NCBI RefSeq assembly: GCF_000150275.1
Contig: NW_002060949.1
Location: 4,114,499-4,178,498, forward strand
Length of the DNA: 64,000 nucleotides
Source of the DNA: Trichoplax adhaerens
Lineage: Eukaryota > Placozoa > Uniplacotomia > Trichoplacea > Trichoplacidae
Direction of reading: 5' to 3'
Part shown: positions 14,457-29,800 of the stretch, piece after piece
Numbering within the stretch: the first letter of the stretch is position 1
Layout: each line of letters starts with the position of its first letter
Notes under the pieces: model-generated
What the model saw: only the letters and a program-made list of their open reading frames with translations
The model's database searches: none
What the model was told of the DNA's origin: nothing
Program-made: the position numbers and the translations under genes

Positions 14457-17400
14457 ATGATATCGTCGCGCATCCAGCAGTTTATCTTAATTATACAACT
14501 GACTTTGTTGATTTGCTCATTGTGCTGTCATGGAAAGCGCAACTACATTGACCTGCAAAGTGGCACATCCAAAAGTTTTCGCGGAAATGTTACCAATATG
14601 GCATCGAAATTTCACTACTTTCAGTATAATATTTCTTCTCCATGGAAAAATCGGGTTAGTCCATTATCTATAGATGAATCAAGTAATATATTGCTAAATG
14701 GATTACTGTAGGTTAAGATAAAATGTACCGGTAAATATTTATTTACAATAGTTTACTAGAAGATTTACTAGTCTACTTGTAATCTGGAAATGGATATTGT
14801 ATGCTTCCTTTTTGATGCTAATGAATAATATATACGAAATTAATAGATGTAAATTATACTAATGATAGATGAACACTATTCGCGTCACTACGACTTCCGA
14901 TGATGCCAGTATTGCACTTCCGATCTTGGTCGTCATCCAACAAAATCGTTTTGCTACCTCATGGCAATTGCCTCTTTTAATAGAAAAGTAAGACTTCTTT
15001 AATTAATCACTTCACAAATCTTAAACTTGATCGATCAGTTGATGATCTAGAAATGATACTTGCAGTCTCAGTAGTTGTAAAATCTGCTCTGCGCTTATTG
15101 TTAGTACGGGATCCTAATTGTTAAAATCAAACTTTTACTGACGCTTGATGTTTATTAGACACTATAGCAATTCGGCTAGCAGAATTCTATGCCCGTTCGA
15201 TCAAGGCCAGGTCATAAATATTGTCGTAGAATTTTCCACTTTCGCCAATGCTACTATACATTACAGCTTTACTGTAGCAACTTTGGAAAATTTCTACTTA
15301 GGGTAAGTAGACTTTCATCATGATTTTTCTATACCTACGCTTATTTTTTTGGCATTCTAAAACTACAAACTTTCTCTACAGACACCACCAAAACCATTTT
15401 ATTGCCTCTCCATCATCACCTATGGTAAGCAGACTAAATATTAGATTGCACTGAATTATTTTATTTGTCGAAGTGATAATGTACTCTCTGTAAGCTGCGC
15501 TTCAGCGTAATTTCATATGCGGTGAAGTATACAGGTTTTCCGGTAAACAATATACCCTTGTGGTCATACATTACACTAATGTTAATGAAAGTAAATAAAT
15601 ACGCTGTCAAATTTTATTTATTTTCGTCTATTCGTATGGTTAAAATTATTTACTGCTGTTGTAAAAAGGCTTCAAAATAATAAAATAGGAGCTACTGCTT
15701 CCTATAGGCTTCACATTATTACATAAATTAGGCACGTCTAACAGCTACCAAGGGCTATCTGTTGTAATCTTAGACTAATTTGGGGCTGCACTACAACTTC
15801 CTATATGTGGGCTGACAAATATTTTCGACTTCTCTAATGTAAATCTTAGTCCTTACTAATACAGTTTTGTTAGAGACTTAGCAGTATCAATTTACAAATG
15901 ATCGATCAATACGCTAAACGTACTCGACTAATCCACATGGATGCCAGTAATATTCCGTTAACACTCTTGTATTTATATCATTCACTCATACCGATTAAAG
16001 TTATCGTTACTATCTTATATACTGACAGGCCTTTTGGCAATTGCTAATTCAAATCTTAATCCATATCGACGCAATTTTCTAAGTGATTATCAATATACAT
16101 ATGGTTAACGTAACATAACTTATACTTACTATACGCGTATATATGCATTGCACTTTTACTTTTTTAGGTATTTGCCTATAACTTCTTAACCAATGCCGAT
16201 GCTGTTTCACTGACGTTAAGTTCTAAGAAGTCTTCATGCGCGGTCGTTTCTGTACAACAACCTGAGGTGAAGATAGATACATAGATGAAACAATTTCAAA
16301 AGCTTGTCATAATACTATCATTATCGTAATTACAATGTACATTAAGATTTCGTTGCTGTCTTTATTTTGATTTATAATTGGTGATAATTTCTGTATCATA
16401 TTTCTTTCTCTTAGTGCCCTTTCTTTGACCAAATCGATAATATCCGTTACGGAGGTCGATTTCAAACTATGTCAAAATCAAGTTCAATTTCAATACTAGT
16501 AATAACCATCATTTGACTGATTGTACTTTTCATTTTAGTTCCCATTTACTTTATAGTACTTAACTATCTATACGAATCATAAAGTTAAATCTCTGAAAAT
16601 ACTATTTGCTTGATTATTTATTCAATTTTATATTTTATGTATTTTAGCGAAAGGATTATGCGAAAGGTTTTCTTGCAATCATAGCCGTCTATGCAGACAA
16701 TCCAGAATGTGAAGAAGAGATCAAATCCCACAACACTAACGCTTGTAAGATTTATTAGTGTCCAATCTCATAGTATATCAAAATGCTGCTTAATTTAAAT
16801 TATGCAGGCAATAGCATTTCCAGAAATTGAGCTTTATGTTGCAAAAGCTATCATTTAATAATTGTACAAAATTTCTTTCAGTACTTACTAGCAAGGAAAT
16901 AACAATATCGATAACGCCATCACTAGCTTGTAAGTTCTATTCTCTCCTAGATAATTACCCCGATTTATTACCTCTGTAGTTTAATAAATTTTTCCCTACT
17001 TTCTACCATTAGACCAACGCTATACCATGCCCATCTGTTTATGTGTACTTGTATTTCTAAGTATCTACCTAATATCAGCTCTATTGCTAAAATATTGGCG
17101 CTACATGTACGAGAAGGCAATTAAGGGGATTGAAGAAAAATTAGCAAAACAAAATGATCGTAAGGCTTTACCTTGAGTAAATAAATCGAAACTGCTAATG
17201 ACATGAATTGGTAGTGTTCCACTTAATGAATACCACTTTCTTTCTTGGGAAAACTTGCAGCTACAGGTATCAATAACAGTAATCATGTTGCCAATAACAA
17301 TACAGCATCGACCAATCACCAACCAGCGAATTCTACAGAGGCTGAGAGAAATGCAAGTGAACCGGAAGTTCGACACTTAGCCTTACATGCTATAACGCTC

Positions 17401-20400
17401 TTCACCTTTCATAGGGATATAATTGACATTGAAACTTCTGGTAACGTTGGTAATGCGACTCAAGAAAGAGTACGTAGTCAATATACTCATATTCTAAGAA
17501 TCTATGTAGAAGGTACATGATGTACACTGTACAGTATCAAAGGTACTATCTGGAATTATTTTTTACCGGTCTGAACTATGCCATGTGATACATTTCGTCT
17601 TTCTGCTGATACTACAGTATAGTTTTCGAATCAGTACTACCACGACAAATAATACGATGTTTTAACCTAGCTTGTGACCATATGACGATAGCAAACGTTT
17701 AAGGTAATTTAATCGGCTTTATTGTTACAGAAGGACGTATCCGATTTAACGCGAATAGAAAACAAGGCAAAAGTTCCAAAGGATTACTTCTGGTATTTAT
17801 TATTGCAATATTTTGTTTGCGTTAGACTACACTACACAGATTTAGCATCACTCTTACCCATTCACCTAGGTATTTATTTCTAATTGGGATATTTTACATC
17901 ATACCGGCTGTTCAATTAGTATTAGTGTACCAGAATGTAAGTATATCCACCTAGTACCTTGAGTTTTTATAGTAACTGCTTAAATACCTAATGAAGTATC
18001 AAATTTTCATAGTCTACCCTCGGTTGTTTTGTACATGTTACAGCGTAATAATCCACTAATATTCACGTTATCCCTAGCTTGTGTTCTATTCGGGAAATGA
18101 GGATGTCTGCTACTACAATTTTAAATGTAGTCGACCTTTGGGGAGTTTGAGGTAAGAAATTGTTAAATTTTTTAAGCATTGTTATGACTATTGGAAAATC
18201 TTTCTTTAGTTGTCAAAGTTCAATATTTATTTACTAAACTGGAGTTTCACACTTAAGCTTTAAACGCTAGATATGTAACCCTCATTCAAGTATTCAGTAA
18301 TATCCAAAATCCAACGCCTTGATTATTTTATCAATTATCTATATAAATGTATCGCAACACTGTAAATCATCTTACAGCTAACTCGTAAAGCAATACTAAT
18401 TTCAAATTTTAAAAATTCTCTTCACAATTAATATGAGTTAATGTAGCCGAGTCAGCCTTGTTCAACTTTAGATAAATTATCTATCTATTATAACTGGATA
18501 AAAAATTCAACGGAACTAATATTAGGATTTGTTAAGTAATAATTCACTATTAGCATTACGTTTACGATAATAGATCATTCAATAGCTTCTTCAGTAACAT
18601 TGGCTATATAATGTTAGGAGCCTTATTTATAATCTTGGTTTCTGGAAAGTATGTTGAAGATCTTTTATAGCTAAGTAAAAAAGATATCTTTTTAATTTTA
18701 AGCAACACTCTGATAAAGGCCTTGTAATTGAATTTATAGAAAATATTTCTATGTTCGGGCGGCAAATAAGTGTATCGCACTTGCCAAGGTTGTTATTGCT
18801 TTTAACCGTTATAACTAATTAATGCAATTTACAATGATTGCTGTATATACAACTTATTATTACAATGTAATACAATCGCTATAATTTCTCATTCGGTAGG
18901 GATATGGAGTTCCACAGCGCTTTGGGCTTTATTTCACTATAGGTATTTCTTATTAAAACTATCAACGTCAGCTAATCTAGAACTGCTGTGTGAAAGTTAT
19001 AGCTTAAAATATAACTTAATTGCCAGTGATTTATGTACAAAGTTTTAAATTATTTACTTTTTTATTATTTATAATATTCGCTTGTAGAGTATGTGACTAT
19101 ATAAATTAATAGTCTGAGGCTAGAAGATTTTAATTGCTTACTTAACAGTAGATTTTTAAATTCTGAACATAGTAAAGAAACATTTATGTGAATAAGGATT
19201 TTGTCCTTAAATGTGATATGAAGGTCGCGTTTAATCTTAGATCAGCTTTGCAACATCAATGGGTGTATAAACAGCAAAAATTAATTGATAACGTACTCTT
19301 TCTACTTATTTTATATTTGAGAATGTATTCAAAATAGTATTATTACCCGCTCTCTACGCCCAGGTTTTGCCATGATATTAGAAGGAATCCTCAGCGCTAC
19401 TTACCACATCTGTCCTAATAGATCGAATTTTCAATTTGGTAAATTAATACTGTAATAGTTCTAATATGTTAGTAATATTACAGTCTACGGATATTAAAGG
19501 TCCTACTGTACTATTACAAGTCGATACAAGTCTGCTAGTATAGAAGTACAATATCATACTATTCATCACGGCTGGTTCTCATTATTTAACTGATAATATC
19601 GACTCTTTGTTGCCTCATTTTACAGATACATCATTCATGTACATCATTGCTATTTTAATCATGGTCCAGCTTTATATTGTTCGTCATCCAGATTTGATCG
19701 CTAGTGCACACCTAATATTCGCTTCATTTACCATAATCGTTGGCCTATGTGTCATTGGCGTTGTAAGCTCCAAATTAATATTTTATTTTTGATGTTGAAC
19801 TGCTATTTATACTTTTTAAATATATTGTGAACTAATGGCTTTGATTGAAAATTTAGCTAACGGATGCCTCTCGAGGTGCATGGATTGCTTTCGCAGTATT
19901 TCATATCGCCGTAGTCGGTGCATTAACGATCCAATATTATCGTTTTGGAACATTTAAATTCGGTAAGGTTTGATTTAGTAAAACCTAATGAATCATTTCA
20001 ATTTTGATCCGGAATTTAGATGATGAGAAGTATTCTTTTCACTACCAGGATTTCGTCGATACATAAATTTTCGTCTAGAGCCGCAGAAATTACATCGCTG
20101 TAACCAATTATCTCAACCTAGGGTACTCTATTTTTATGAAGTATAAATATCTTTATTTCCGTATGCATCATTTAATTCACGTAATATTTTTAACAATATT
20201 TTCCAGGACATCGCCATCTTTATCATCTTTGTTAACTTGGTCAATGTAGGCCTGTAAGTCGTTTTAATAGCATATAAAATTGCATTTCAGAGTTATTCAT
20301 AGCCATAATTATGATTTTTACGTTACTTTCTGTTTTAATCCAAGCTTTCATTGCCATACTGATAGTATTTTTGTTATATTGTTAAAAAGGATGATATATT

Positions 20401-21111
20401 ATCTTGCTGCAGCTCCTGAAGATTTCGGTAGTTTCATCCTGGCTATTCTTTTGGTTAACCTTGCCTTATATTTATTTTACTACATTTATAAAAAGGTCAA
20501 TCAAATTAAAGTCTCTGTAGAGAATTCGAGTTAAAATTTTATAAACTTGTGCATTAACATCTGCTGATACGGCATTATTCAATTAGATATCCTTCCAATA
20601 CTCTGAAAAAAAAACGATGCCTTGGTTACCGATGGTCTTATTTGCTATAACAATTGCGTTATGGGGATTAGCCTTGCACTTCTATTTTCAAGCTGGATCA
20701 AACTGGCTGGTATGTAAAAATGAATGTAGTAGCAATTCGTATAGTCTCAATTCCTTACATACAGTATGCGTAATTGTAAGTATACTAATAATTCGTCAGG
20801 TAAGAATTTTATCTTTATTGTCGTTTTTAGTATACACCTGCTAAGTCACGAGAGTACAATCGAGATTGTATAGTTATGGACTTTTATGATACTCATGATA
20901 TCTGGCATATGCTTTCCGCTGGTGGAATCTTTTGCTTTCTCTTGGTAAAATTTTACTATGCGGATATACAGTACTATGCATAAAAGATCGAGCTTTATAT
21001 ATAGTTGGCAATGTAATAACTGGACTTGTATTATGTTTTACTATTTAGGTCCTGTTTACGTTAGATGATGACCTTCTTGAACTCCCAAGAAACAAAATTC
21101 ATCTGTTCTAA
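14457..21111 (+). CDS. SIDT: SID-1 family transmembrane protein, copy 2 (25 coding exons)
   Basis: Tandem paralog of the preceding gene with the same domain order; 800 residues. Exons: 14457-14654, 14869-14987, 15159-15302, 15382-15424, 16168-16266, 16415-16498, 16648-16744, 16882-16929, 17013-17159, 17261-17469, 17731-17792, 17870-17936, 18078-18151, 18574-18648, 18740-18788, 18900-18942, 19364-19438, 19626-19762, 19857-19962, 20049-20122, 20207-20253, 20390-20495, 20587-20709, 20831-20944, 21049-21111. The signal peptide is about 1-26 (cleavage after CCHG). The first membrane segment is near 283-305, followed by the longest cytosolic loop of the three, Asn/Thr-rich and then His- and acid-containing (exon 10, 69 codons). 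Conserved core residues are Ser471 (SNIGY), Glu526, His534 (YHICPN) and HxxxH 764-768 (HDIWH), and it ends with the family-typical TLDDDL segment. The weakest splice calls are the acceptors at 20390 and 20587, chosen because they restore frame and match the lengths in copies 1 and 3. Confidence 0.92.
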
Positions 21112-23843
21112 TTATCGATTATTAATAATAATTACCATTAATAACATTTAGAAACATTATAATGTTGGTAAAAAATACACTATTCCGCTGTAACGATACA
21201 TTATTAAACACAATCAAAGAAATATTTATATACTTAAATCGGGTATATATTCAAGTTTTTATGATGATTACATCCAATAGCACATGAGTCCATAATCCAA
21301 GTACTATTAATGCACAGGAAATCTTCGCACAATAATAATGATTACAATGTTTGATATGAATCTATACTAATAATTTTATTGATTCCGTAAATAATTTAAA
21401 TTTTTTATCTTCTTTCCGCAAAGAAAGTGGAAAGTACCGTATCACAATTAATTACTTTTAAAAACGTAAAATTTTATTTATAACGTAATCTAAATAAAAT
21501 TAGAAAACAAAAGCTGAAATTTTTATTAAAATCGAAGTGAACTAGCGTGAGGTATTCGCTTGTAGATTTTCTGTAATTTTTCAATACATTGAAGGCACTT
21601 ACAGGCGATTAGTTTCACCTAAAGGTGATACATGTGGTTATATATCACATCCTGCAAGTGTATTGATGGCCACAATAAGACCAATCTCTGTAATCCGAGG
21701 TACGATTTATCATAAAAAAGTGGTTATTAATGCACTACAAAGTAGGAGGGAACGACTTGTATTTAGTAATGTAGCGCAGTCTCAAAAATAGCCTAGGATT
21801 AATCAGGTGGTATTTTAAAAAGTTAATTCATGCATAAAGTGAAGTTTCACAAATTTTAGTTCTTGTTACAATATTTAAAGACACGTTATCACTTGCATTA
21901 ACTGACTTCTATGCAATATTAAAAAATTTTGGAATCATGTATTAAAGAGTAGCTAATAACAAGGACCATAATTGGGTTTCAACTACTAATACTTTAGGTA
22001 AAGGCGTATGCTGCCTTATTTCATTTTTAAGCTTAGAAAAATACATACGGTCAAAGCAACTCTGGCAGCAGAATGCAGATTTATATCGTATATCGCCAAA
22101 ATCATTTTTATATTAGCAGACCTACATTTATACATTAACAACTAATTGATTATCATGCATGATAGATTGAACCTTAAGCTCAAGCTGATAGAATCCGCAT
22201 AGTCAATACTTTCATCTTAAATATATTATTTTGCGTTACTGCTCTGCAATTTGAGTTCATCATAGGAATTTTTACCCAAACTTAGGTAATACTACTGTCA
22301 CAACCGAGATTGCAACATAAAAATTAATAGGGTTCTTTCCTCTAAAGTGGTCTAATCGTCTTAACTATCTAAGCAACATACTTTAAGCACCCTTTAATCT
22401 ACCAAACCTAGATTCGAGTCTTAGACGATAGAATATTCACGTTAAGAATCAAAAATTTACTCTAAAAGCTACTTATTAAAATGACCGATCGAACTCACTA
22501 CTTACAATCTACTACTAACAACTGATAACCATCTGTTATCGACTAACTTATCAACCCTCTTAATTAAGAACTTCGAGGCTTTTATATAGCCTCACAAACT
22601 TCGTTGGTGCAAAACAGTAATAAATTTATAGCTAAATCTACATACTGAATATAATAAGGATCGCAATACACTTTCTATGACATTTAACAGTAGTTAATTA
22701 ATGGCTAGGTGTTAACATATGATTCATTACTTAACAAAATTATATCGTTGATTACGCAATAATTAATTAATTATCACAACTAATGTTATTGCAGGATGCA
22801 GATCAATCGTTTCGTAGATTACAACTTGCTAGCAAGAGCTCCTACTAGATAACGCCATCTACGTATACAAGTCGACGCCATCATGCATCATCATATAACT
22901 TAAACCGTACACCAAACTGCATAAAATTCATATGCTAATACTTTAGCTACAAGTATATTAGCTTATACGGGTCATCGTTTGGCAACCGAATTGAAGGACA
23001 ATAAGTTCTATAGTGAGACCTCAGTAATCATAAGTGAGATGGCAGCACTAGACATTAACGGACTAGTGATATCAAGGATTTTACCCGTATTTATACATTC
23101 ATATAACATTTATTTTCATGTTTTTATATGATTAAATACAGCTATACTGTGAAATAAGTATAATAATAACTCAAGATTAAAAATCATATCGTGAAGTTAT
23201 AAATGGCTGATCAACAACTTGAAGATAACTCCCACTCGGATATGGACCGCTGATGAAATGGAAGCGATAATTCCTTTCATCTTTTCTTCAAGAAAAATAT
23301 AGCCCTGAGTTATTTTGGCGTTCAAAATACGAGATAAACATGCCTCAAAACTTCTTCGATCTATTACTAATCGAAAGTAATTCAATATACTATAACTATA
23401 CATTCACCACCTGACCTATAAACTGATTAAAAGTAGCAGCAGGAGACAATCAAAAGTATCCCCTTAATGAGTATAAATGAACATAATACATTATGGACCG
23501 TAACATATGGACCGTGACAATATGTCAAGATCCATATGTATATAGAAAGGACGTACAATTAGCTATACTGAGCAAACTCGACATTTGCTTATACATAGAC
23601 ATAGTAGAACATAAATAGCTTGAGGAAAGAGCTATTTTGACGGCCCATCAGTCTATTTATTTATATAATTTACTAGTTTGTTTCAAAAAGATAAATCATC
23701 CCCTAATTGCAAATGTAGTCTTGCACAAAGACGATTTTGATTAGACTATTAGCATAAATTGAAAATGGCAGCTACTACTATTGCTATTTAAGTATTAAAC
23801 TAACGATTGGAAGTCAGTATAGTCTAATAGAACATTTTCAGCT
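21112..23843. other. Spacer between SID-1 copies 2 and 3
   Basis: No gene, structural RNA or clear repeat is recognised. The open frame at 23197-23403 (- strand) has no recognisable feature and is treated as chance. Confidence 0.5.
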
Positions 23844-26800
23844 ATGGCCACATCTATTCGCTACCAACTATTATTGCTATCATTAGGGATATCAATCTTA
23901 ATTTCCATACCACGTTCATGGAGTAGTACGGCTCCTATCTTATTAGAGGATGGAAGTAAGGTAATATTGGAAGGAAATGTCTCTAACCAGTCGCCCTCTC
24001 GCTATTTCTTCTCCTTCAATGTATCCAACATTATTAACAACGTAAGTAATATTGATCTACAGCTAATAGGAACAACTATAGCTATTACCCATTATTATCA
24101 TAAAGCTTTCAGACTAAATCAAGAAACTGATGGTGAATTATTCACTAGAAAAAGTTCACCTTTGTGATATCATTTATGGATAAGAGTATCTATAGTAGTA
24201 TTCTATTCTATTGGATGCTTTAAGACTGAAAATGATTTGTTGTTGCATTTATTTTATTTTTACTTTACGTAATGCAGATATCAAGTATTCGTATTACAAC
24301 CACATCTTTTGATGCAGACAGTCAATATCCGGTTCAAGTCCTTGTAAGACAGTATCGCCATATCTCATCTTGGCAGTTACCATTAATGATTCAAAAGTAG
24401 GCTTGACATCACCCTTTCCATCGTGCACTATAAGTCATAATTGCACATTGGATTAAATCATAATAGCTAAACGAAATTACTGTTTATAGTCTTAATTAGA
24501 ATTAACTTTTAACCCTGGCCAACCATTTTGATCTTCTCTATCTACTCCTTTACTATTTAGACAAGCCACCCATACAGTAAGCAAGACGCTGTGCCCTTTC
24601 GATCAGAGAAAATTCAATCAATTTGTAGTTGAATTTTTTACGTATTCCAGTAATATTTCAAACTATGAATTAGTGGTAGAAATGATAGGCGATTTTTACT
24701 TGAGGTAAAGAGAACACTTCTATTACATAGAAGATAATATGCAAAAATTTTGACGTCCTTACGCCTGAATTATCCTATGCAGTAGAAATGATGTAAACTG
24801 TAAACTGTATACATTTTATTTCATATTCCAAATCCTCTATTTGGCAGTTTTTTATCGGAGAATTTTTTAGCTACTCCATCCGCACCTGTGGTTAGTGTAA
24901 TACTTTTACTTTTAAGTAGTCATATTCTCACGAAAGATTCAGTAGCGTAGATCTTAACCAATTGATCATCATTATATGCAAAAAAGGTCTTTGGCTATCG
25001 CATTCCAAATGAGGATCAAAACGTTATGCTTAAATTCAGCTCCAAGACCACCACATGTGCTGTAGTCTCCATTCAAAAGGCTGAGGTAAATAGACCACAT
25101 TGAACTTCAATTCGTTAGGAAATATAGAATGATATCATTTAAAATAATGGAGTCAATGATACTTATTCTATCATAATCTAAAATGACAAAGTATACCTAT
25201 TTTACGGTAGTCTAAACGTGTTCTTGTTCGTAGGCTCCTACGTACTTTTATTACTCTCTATTTTAAAGGCTACTTTTCAATATAATGTAATGAAGGCTTT
25301 TAGTACCAGGAATGAAATTTTAAAGCCACTATTAATGCAAAGTAATGAATCATTTTATGATATTTAGTGTCCGTATTTCGATGAAATTAGCAATATCCGA
25401 TATAGTGGTCGATATCAAACCATGTTAACATCCAGCGGGCTCACTCTAAAGGTGCAGTAATATATTTCGTCCAGATTAGTTTTGAAATATGAACAGTTTA
25501 AAAATAGCATTACAGAATAACTAGATGCAATCTAAAAGTACAGTAGATGGTAAATTTTAGCTATACCATCATGAATTGAAAAATTATATTTTATTCATTT
25601 AATGCCCAGCCTAGCGACTTTGGCCCAAGAGTAGTTGTTATTATGGCCGTTTATCCGAATAACAATGAATGTATAGATAATCCTCCAGCAATCCCTTCTA
25701 CATCCCCACCTGGATCTAAAATTTTATTTGGTAAGTGGATAAAAAACTGAGCTATAGGCGATCATAAAACACAACATAAAATTGACGCAGGTTTTCTTCT
25801 AATCATACGGTATCCAACAAAGTAGAGTCGCTTTATAGCTATCGTTTCATGACATAATACTAAATCGATATTAACCAAGTATCTGATCGGATGCCAATAC
25901 GCATTTTATTCAAAAAACACAAAATATTATTATTCTAGAAGAGATTTCCAAGAATATTACAGTTACTATGGAGTATTTAATACCCGGTAAGTTGCTTAAT
26001 TGTGGAAACACAAAGAATTGAACTGTAATTAAAATATATTTCATGTCTTTAGCTAAATGTACTACGTGCGTATGGTTTAGCAACGGAGTTAATTACAGGC
26101 CTTTTTTAATTAATTAGCCAAATCCTACTGGATACCTATTCTAGCCATTATTGGTATATTTACGGTAGTCTACGCATTAACACTGCCCATGATCTATTAC
26201 TGGAAACAGCTATACAAAAATGCTGTAGTTATAGTCCAGCTCCAAGAATTAAATCGAGCTTCAAGTAAGTTTTGTCAATATAATTAATTACCAATTATTC
26301 ATGCATAAAATTCCTATACAGATGTAATAAAGCATTTATTTTCTCCACAATTGATAAAATGCAGTCTTATACTGATTGATACTAATTGTGTTTCATGAAT
26401 ACCGTTTCTCCATGTTGATGTACGATTAAGAAGCAGTGAGTCAGCAAAACAACAACAAGGATGTTTTCGACAGTGTTAGTCTGCTAGCCAAATAGCATAT
26501 CATCATATTAGAGTGAATGCGGTATAATTTACGGTTTTACGGACTTTTAATTATAATTACTATTCCATTTCTTGCTATTATTTAGCCAATTATATATGTG
26601 TCTGATCTTTCTAAAAAAGTGGACGAAAAAAATGTTGCTCGCCGATATTTCTGGTATAAAGTACAGCAAAAGAAATACTCTCACTTTAAACTATCTTTGT
26701 TATATCTATGCTAATAAGATTATCTCGGTTAATAGGTACTTGATTATTATTGGAATATTCTATGCAGTACCCGTATTTCAGCTAGTCATGACCTATCAGA

Positions 26801-29800
26801 GGGTAACACTAGCATAAATATTGACATTACCATTCCGAAGCTAAGAAGGACATTAATGCCACCAATATCTATTTTCAGTTTGTAGCTCAACCAGGAAATG
26901 ACGGACTTTGCTACTATAACTTCTTATGTAGTTATCGTTTAGGCATATTTATGTAAGTAAGCGACCATCAACATCGAAAAATTTGCGGTCATATTATTAA
27001 TACCGATATAATTTCAATTTTAAGAGTTTTTTTCAATATTTAACCTAGGGCATTCAATAATTTCATAAGCAATATTGGATATGTTTTATTAGGCATATTA
27101 TTAATAATCGTGACGTTAGCAAAGTACGTACAGTATTCGTATATTATCCTTAGGCTATCCAGCCATTAAACTTTGCCATTAAAAAAGCAGATATCTGAAT
27201 CACAGCTGAATATTTTCTTGATAGGAAAGCCATCTTTAATCGAGCTACGAAACGGTGCAATGACTACGGAATGACATACTATAAGGTACTGAAAAATATC
27301 CATCACGAAAAATTGTATTAGCGTAGTCTCTAATTTTTTGTCTTTACTCAATATTCGACGCCAGGAGTATGGTGTCCCACAAAGATTTGGAGTCTTCATT
27401 GCCATTGGTACAGTAATTTATAAGATTTACTAACTATACCTAACGATAACTGAGATCTAACTATCCGCTATATTCCATATCTACCGCCTTATATTAGTAC
27501 ATATCAAGTTTAATTTCTCTATAGGATAAATATGATACTTAGTTCCTTTTGATGAGATTGATACAGTAGTATTAAAATTAATTCTTTTCGATAGCATCAA
27601 TCAATCAATCAATCAATGTTATGTTTAGTTCTTTTTGATAGAATCATTAGCTTTATGCTTTAATTCCTTTGATAGGATATTAAAATTTCATATCCTATTC
27701 CTTATAAATAGGTGTTAGTCTCATCATGGAAGGCATTCTTAGTGCATGCTATCATATCTGTCCTAATAAAACCAATTTCCAATTTGGTAGGCTCTATATC
27801 AATATATTTCAGCATTGCATTAGAGTTAATATCAAGAACTAGATTTTTATTACGGTTTATATTGAATTATCCTTGCGTTGCCTTTCCTTTATTGCTGTAT
27901 CGATGGATACTTCCGATATCTGCATTACTTATATCTTAGTTAAAGTCTAAAATTTACAATAACTATAACCTATAGATAGTCTTACTTTACCGCAAGATTA
28001 AATGTTACTTTCTACACTTATAAGCAATTACTGCTATCTTGATTATAGCTCAAAATTATGATATGGTATTTGTAATCTATGAATTATCTTACTGTACCTT
28101 GATCATGTCTTGACAGATACTTCCTATATGTATATAACGGCTATTTTGATCATGGTTCAGATTCATAACGTGCGCCATCCTGATCTTATCGTCAGCGAAC
28201 ACATGATTTTCCTATGCTTTGCCGTAATTATATGCCTCGCGGTCATAGGAGTTGTACGTTAATGACGAAAATAATAAGTATTAATAGTATAAAAATAAAA
28301 TTTTATATGCTTCAACAATACTTTCTCGTCACTTACAAATTCAACTGGGCAAAATGATTAATATTTCGAATACAAGATAGCAATTTGCGAGCCATAGCTG
28401 CATTCATTTTAGCGTTTCTAACGTTTTTACCGTGATTTTATATAATATTCTTATAGCTGTTCAAATCTTTTACACTATGGGTCGTATTTACGGTCATTTA
28501 TATCGTCACAATTAGTTTCATAAGCGTGCTGGTATATTATTACGGACAATGGAGAAAATGTAAGTAGAGCATAATACCTGCTACTGCATATGTCCTAATA
28601 TCGAACCTAATTTTCTCATCAGACTTGGCCCTTTAATTGATCTGTAATTGGTTATAGTTTCATGGAAAGGATTTTTCAGTTTTACAAGAAAAGGATGTTT
28701 TTCTTCAGTTCGATCTCGTGTAAGTGAATATACTGGTTCTATGCCACCACCATACGATTCTAAATAATATTATGATCTTACGCATAGAATAATTAATCGT
28801 GAAATGGAAATAATTTGCTTCCTTGTTCTAATTTAGGATCTTCTGGTCTTTTTACTTCTGGTCAATGCTTTAAACTGGGGACTGTGAGTTCTTTATCAAA
28901 ATTAGTGCTAAAAATATTTTACCAAAATATTGTAACTTTAATGGCGATTTTAAGACTTTTATAACTATTTCACGGATGTGCTAATGGCACTACATTTGTA
29001 GTTATACCAGTAAAAAAGTAATTTTTATTTAAAATAAAAGAAAATTTGACAAAAAAATCCTCTTAACCTACGGGTTTAATGGCAGAACTAATTTGTTATC
29101 AATTTGCATACTGTATTAGGGCATTATTTGGTCTGATTAGAGAACCAGATAATTTTGGCAGCTTCTTTCTAGCAATTTTCATGTCCAATCTGATGATGTA
29201 TCTGGCATATTACATTGCAGAAAAGGTAATTATTTCGCTCAAAATTTTAAAATAAAATTACTAATCAGAAGTTAATAACCATAACTTAACCTTACTAAGG
29301 AATTAAAATTAAAACCTTGCATTGAAAGAATTTTAATATTTAAAATTTTTTAATAGATTTACCATAAGGAAAAAATTCTCTGGTTATCCATCTTATTATC
29401 TATTATTGCCACAGTTTTATGGGTATTCTCAATCTACTTTTTCCGTCAAAATGTTGCAAAAAGACAGGTAATTTATAAATGATTTTTAAATATTATTAGA
29501 AGGAGCAATAAATGCTGCTACAAAATAAACGATGAACTAAGTTATATTTTTCATCATTAATGCCAATATTAATTTCTTCGTTATTTATTTAAACCAGGCT
29601 ACACCTGCAAGATCGCGCGAATTAAACCGAGAATGTGCCTTTCTTGACTTTTATGACTATCATGATATTTGGCACATGCTATCAGCTGGAGCTTTATTCG
29701 TCTCCTTTTTGGTAATTATTTGCTGTGATTTTTAGTCCTTTAAAATATTACTTTAGTTATCTTCAGATTTTAAATTAACTCTTTTCCCTTATTCTTCCTA

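Noticed and set aside
17101-17376. 91-codon frame on the - strand
   Set aside because: Antisense to exons 9 and 10 of SID-1 copy 2.
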